Assembly: GCF_021919345.1 (NCBI RefSeq)
Contig: NZ_CP089294.1
Span: 101,142 to 165,141, forward strand
Reading direction: 5' to 3'
Source: Paenarthrobacter nicotinovorans
GTDB lineage: Bacteria; Actinomycetota; Actinomycetes; Actinomycetales; Micrococcaceae
Length of the DNA: 64,000 nt
Shown here: one piece after another, positions 62,521 to 64,000 of the stretch
How positions within the stretch are numbered: position 1 is the first letter of the stretch
Layout of the letters: each line of letters opens with the position of its first letter
Translations under genes and position numbers: made by a program
The notes under the pieces: generated by a model
Database searches by the model: none
What the model was told of the DNA's origin: nothing
What the model saw: only the letters and a program-made list of their open reading frames with translations

Positions 62521-63033
62521 TCAGGACTCCGGGGGTGTGAAGCGGCTGACCTTCCACGGGGCGTCCTTGCCCGTGCGTAGCAGCTGCAGCGTGTAGGTGC
62601 CGGCGTTGGTCGGGACGGTTGCTGTGACCCCGTAGCCGTTGGCCTCATCGACGGTCAGTGTGGCCGGGCCGGTGACTCCGGTGGCCGGGATGTTAACCGG
62701 GTCCACTGCGGAGTAATCAGCAGTGGACTGCGGGGTGAGCCAACGGGCCAGGTCGTTCGCCCATTGCGTTTCCTCCAGCGAGGGCCGGGAGAAGTCGGCC
62801 ATGGCCTTCTGCGCGACGTCCACGGCCCGGTCCTTGCTGGCCTGGTCCCAGGAGATGCCAATCGTGGGAGGAACGGTTCCTCCCGGTGCCTGCGGGCCGC
62901 CGTCGGCGCTCAAGGACACCGGGGCCGAAGGCCTGGCCGTTGTCTTGGCCGGAGCTGGTGTGGTGTTCGATGCGCCTGCGCATCCGGCGCACAGCAAAGC
63001 TATCGATGCCATGAGGGCCAGATGCCTTTTCAC
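62521..63033 (-). CDS. Transfer-operon lipoprotein
   Basis: A 170-residue lipoprotein: signal peptide MKRHLALMASIALLCAGCAG with a lipobox ending CAGC, a Thr/Pro-rich linker and a globular part (ISWDQASKDRAVDVAQKAMADFSRPSLEETQWANDLARWLTPQSTADYSAVDPVNIPATGVTG). Its ATG overlaps the stop of the CHAP-domain gene (ATGA). No enzymatic motif is seen. Probably an extracytoplasmic structural part of the conjugation system. Confidence 0.8.
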   Translation of the reverse strand: MKRHLALMASIALLCAGCAGASNTTPAPAKTTARPSAPVSLSADGGPQAPGGTVPPTIGISWDQASKDRAVDVAQKAMADFSRPSLEETQWANDLARWLTPQSTADYSAVDPVNIPATGVTGPATLTVDEANGYGVTATVPTNAGTYTLQLLRTGKDAPWKVSRFTPPES

Positions 63034-64000
63034 TTCTTCTCCTCGTGGGCGGGCAGGTACAGGAACGCGGAGGGAACACTGCTGCTGACGGTGCGGGTGT
63101 AGTAGTTGTGGTCATCCGGGGGAGGGTTGCCGTTGTAGCCCTCTTCGACGTAGGAACCGTTGCCTATGACTTCCTTGACCACGGCCACGTGGCCGAACCT
63201 CGGGTCCGCTCCCCCGACACCTGGGGCGTACCAGACCACAGCGCCGACCTGGGGTGTGTTGCCGGTAGGCCAGCCCTTGGCGTCCCACCCGGCCTTCCAC
63301 GTCACCGCAGAGCCAAGGCCCTGACCATCCGGACGGAAGTTGCCATTCAGGAACTTGAACGGTGCACTGGTTGAGCCCATCTGCTGGTTCACACGCCACA
63401 AGGCGAAGTCAACGCACTCGCGGTAGAACATGCCCAACGGTGAAGCAGCAGCCGAACCTGCCCCCACCTGCAACCAAGTCGGAGAGCCCTTCCACGGGTA
63501 ATCATCCCCCGCCCCGGCCCTGCCCGGGAGACCGCAACTGCTGCCAGCAATGGAGAAACTCCCATCCGAGAGTGCTTGGACGATCTTGACCGCCTCGGGC
63601 CAGTACTTCCGATAGTGGTAAGGGTCCGCGTTGCGTTGAACCCTGTGCCCGGCAATCGTCGGTTCCAAGAACTCCCAACCCGGCACAGCCTGCAGCGCCC
63701 TGATGAAGTTGGTCGCGCTGACAGACGGGTCCATGCGGTCCTCATAGGAACCCCAGGCACCGTTGTCACGCTGCTGGAACAACCCACGGGAGTCCGGGCC
63801 GGGACCGTCGCCGTAGTCCAGAACCCGCAGACCAGACTCCCCCAACGCGACCATGATGCTGATGGTCTGGCCCTTCACGGAAAGGTTCATCCTGTTTCCG
63901 GCGCCGATGACAGCAGCCGCGTTCTTTAATTGCTCCGCGGTATAGCCATCAACTTTCGTGTTGCCATCAGCAACAACGGACACCGGGCCGCAGCCGGCAG
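63030..64000 (-). CDS. Transglycosylase/CHAP-domain cell-wall hydrolase (5' end outside window)
   Basis: At least 323 residues; the frame is open to the window edge (AGCGPVSVVADGN at the start), so the N-terminus with its membrane anchor is missing. The first part has a lysozyme-like module: TISIMVALGESGLRVLDYGDGPGPDSRGLFQQRDNGAWGSYEDRMDP. The C-terminal CHAP domain has catalytic Cys in YRECVDFALWRVNQQM and His in RFGHVAVVKEV. Such bifunctional enzymes open peptidoglycan for the conjugation channel in Gram-positive bacteria. It is the most upstream gene of the transfer operon seen here. Confidence 0.88.
   Translation of the reverse strand, partial: AGCGPVSVVADGNTKVDGYTAEQLKNAAAVIGAGNRMNLSVKGQTISIMVALGESGLRVLDYGDGPGPDSRGLFQQRDNGAWGSYEDRMDPSVSATNFIRALQAVPGWEFLEPTIAGHRVQRNADPYHYRKYWPEAVKIVQALSDGSFSIAGSSCGLPGRAGAGDDYPWKGSPTWLQVGAGSAAASPLGMFYRECVDFALWRVNQQMGSTSAPFKFLNGNFRPDGQGLGSAVTWKAGWDAKGWPTGNTPQVGAVVWYAPGVGGADPRFGHVAVVKEVIGNGSYVEEGYNGNPPPDDHNYYTRTVSSSVPSAFLYLPAHEEKK

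Noticed and set aside
1..64000. CRISPR arrays, tRNA or rRNA genes
   Set aside because: No regularly spaced repeats, cloverleaf-like or rRNA-like segments were found by eye on either strand.

Overview
The window is a stretch of a large catabolic, conjugative actinobacterial plasmid. Several proteins match, as I remember them, the nicotine-degradation enzymes of Paenarthrobacter (Arthrobacter) nicotinovorans plasmid pAO1, down to published active-site positions: His71 of 6-hydroxy-D-nicotine oxidase, and Ser217/Asp300/His329 of 2,6-dihydroxypseudooxynicotine hydrolase. Gene order also fits pAO1. The match is from memory and no database was searched. Degraded copies of typical Arthrobacter chromosomal genes (DUF4193, a DUF948 pair, an OGG-like glycosylase) support the host assignment.

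Layout. (1) Positions 1-1240 hold a DUF4193 relic and non-coding DNA. (2) Positions 1241-12072 form a long minus-strand operon, in transcription order kdhL, Dabb-domain protein, cyclase-family hydrolase, dhph, coxG, nit (omega-amidase), coxD, coxE, coxF, a hypothetical gene and nboR. (3) Positions 12240-17713 hold dhponh plus a cupin gene, two divergent PucR-type regulators (one probably PmfR) and kdhM-kdhS. (4) Positions 17714-20260 are mostly debris, with a 19-bp perfect hairpin and a DUF948 gene pair that looks chromosomal. (5) Positions 20261-25394 hold ndhF-ndhS-ndhL and the 6-hydroxy-L-nicotine oxidase gene. (6) Positions 25841-26915 are an IS481-family element, probably IS1473, with 6-bp target duplications. 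(7) Positions 27084-33821 hold molybdenum-cofactor and molybdate-uptake genes: moaA-moaD divergent from moeA-moaC-moaE-modA-modB-modC. (8) Positions 34216-39654 hold two small genes and a sugar locus (GH3 glycosidase, MFS transporter, LacI regulator with three 12-bp-spaced repeats). (9) Positions 39941-46503 form the 6-HDNO locus: an ABM-domain protein, an APC permease, the HdnoR operators, 6hdno, a second APC permease and hdnoR. (10) Positions 46504-52617 are accessory DNA: DUF4177, two paralogous PASTA lipoprotein genes (one frameshifted), a nonsense-mutated glycosylase-like gene between them, a small SH3-like protein and a DUF1016 nuclease with matching palindromes. (11) Positions 52726-64000 are a minus-strand conjugation operon (CHAP/transglycosylase protein, lipoprotein, ParA-like ATPase, DUF6668, pilin-like, TrbL-like, SCO6880-like, VirB4-like, VirD4-like, DUF4913).

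How it works together. Nicotine is hydroxylated by NdhFSL. The 6-hydroxy-L- and -D-nicotine products are oxidised by 6-HLNO and 6-HDNO, KDH (KdhLMS) hydroxylates the ring again, DHPONH cleaves off the side chain, and DHPH makes 2,3,6-trihydroxypyridine. That product either oxidises to nicotine blue (recycled by NboR) or is opened towards alpha-ketoglutaramate, which Nit hydrolyses. NDH and KDH are molybdenum enzymes, so the Mo uptake, cofactor and CoxDEF/G maturation genes serve them. The methylaminobutyrate branch (mabo, mao, sad), replication genes and a relaxase are not in this window.
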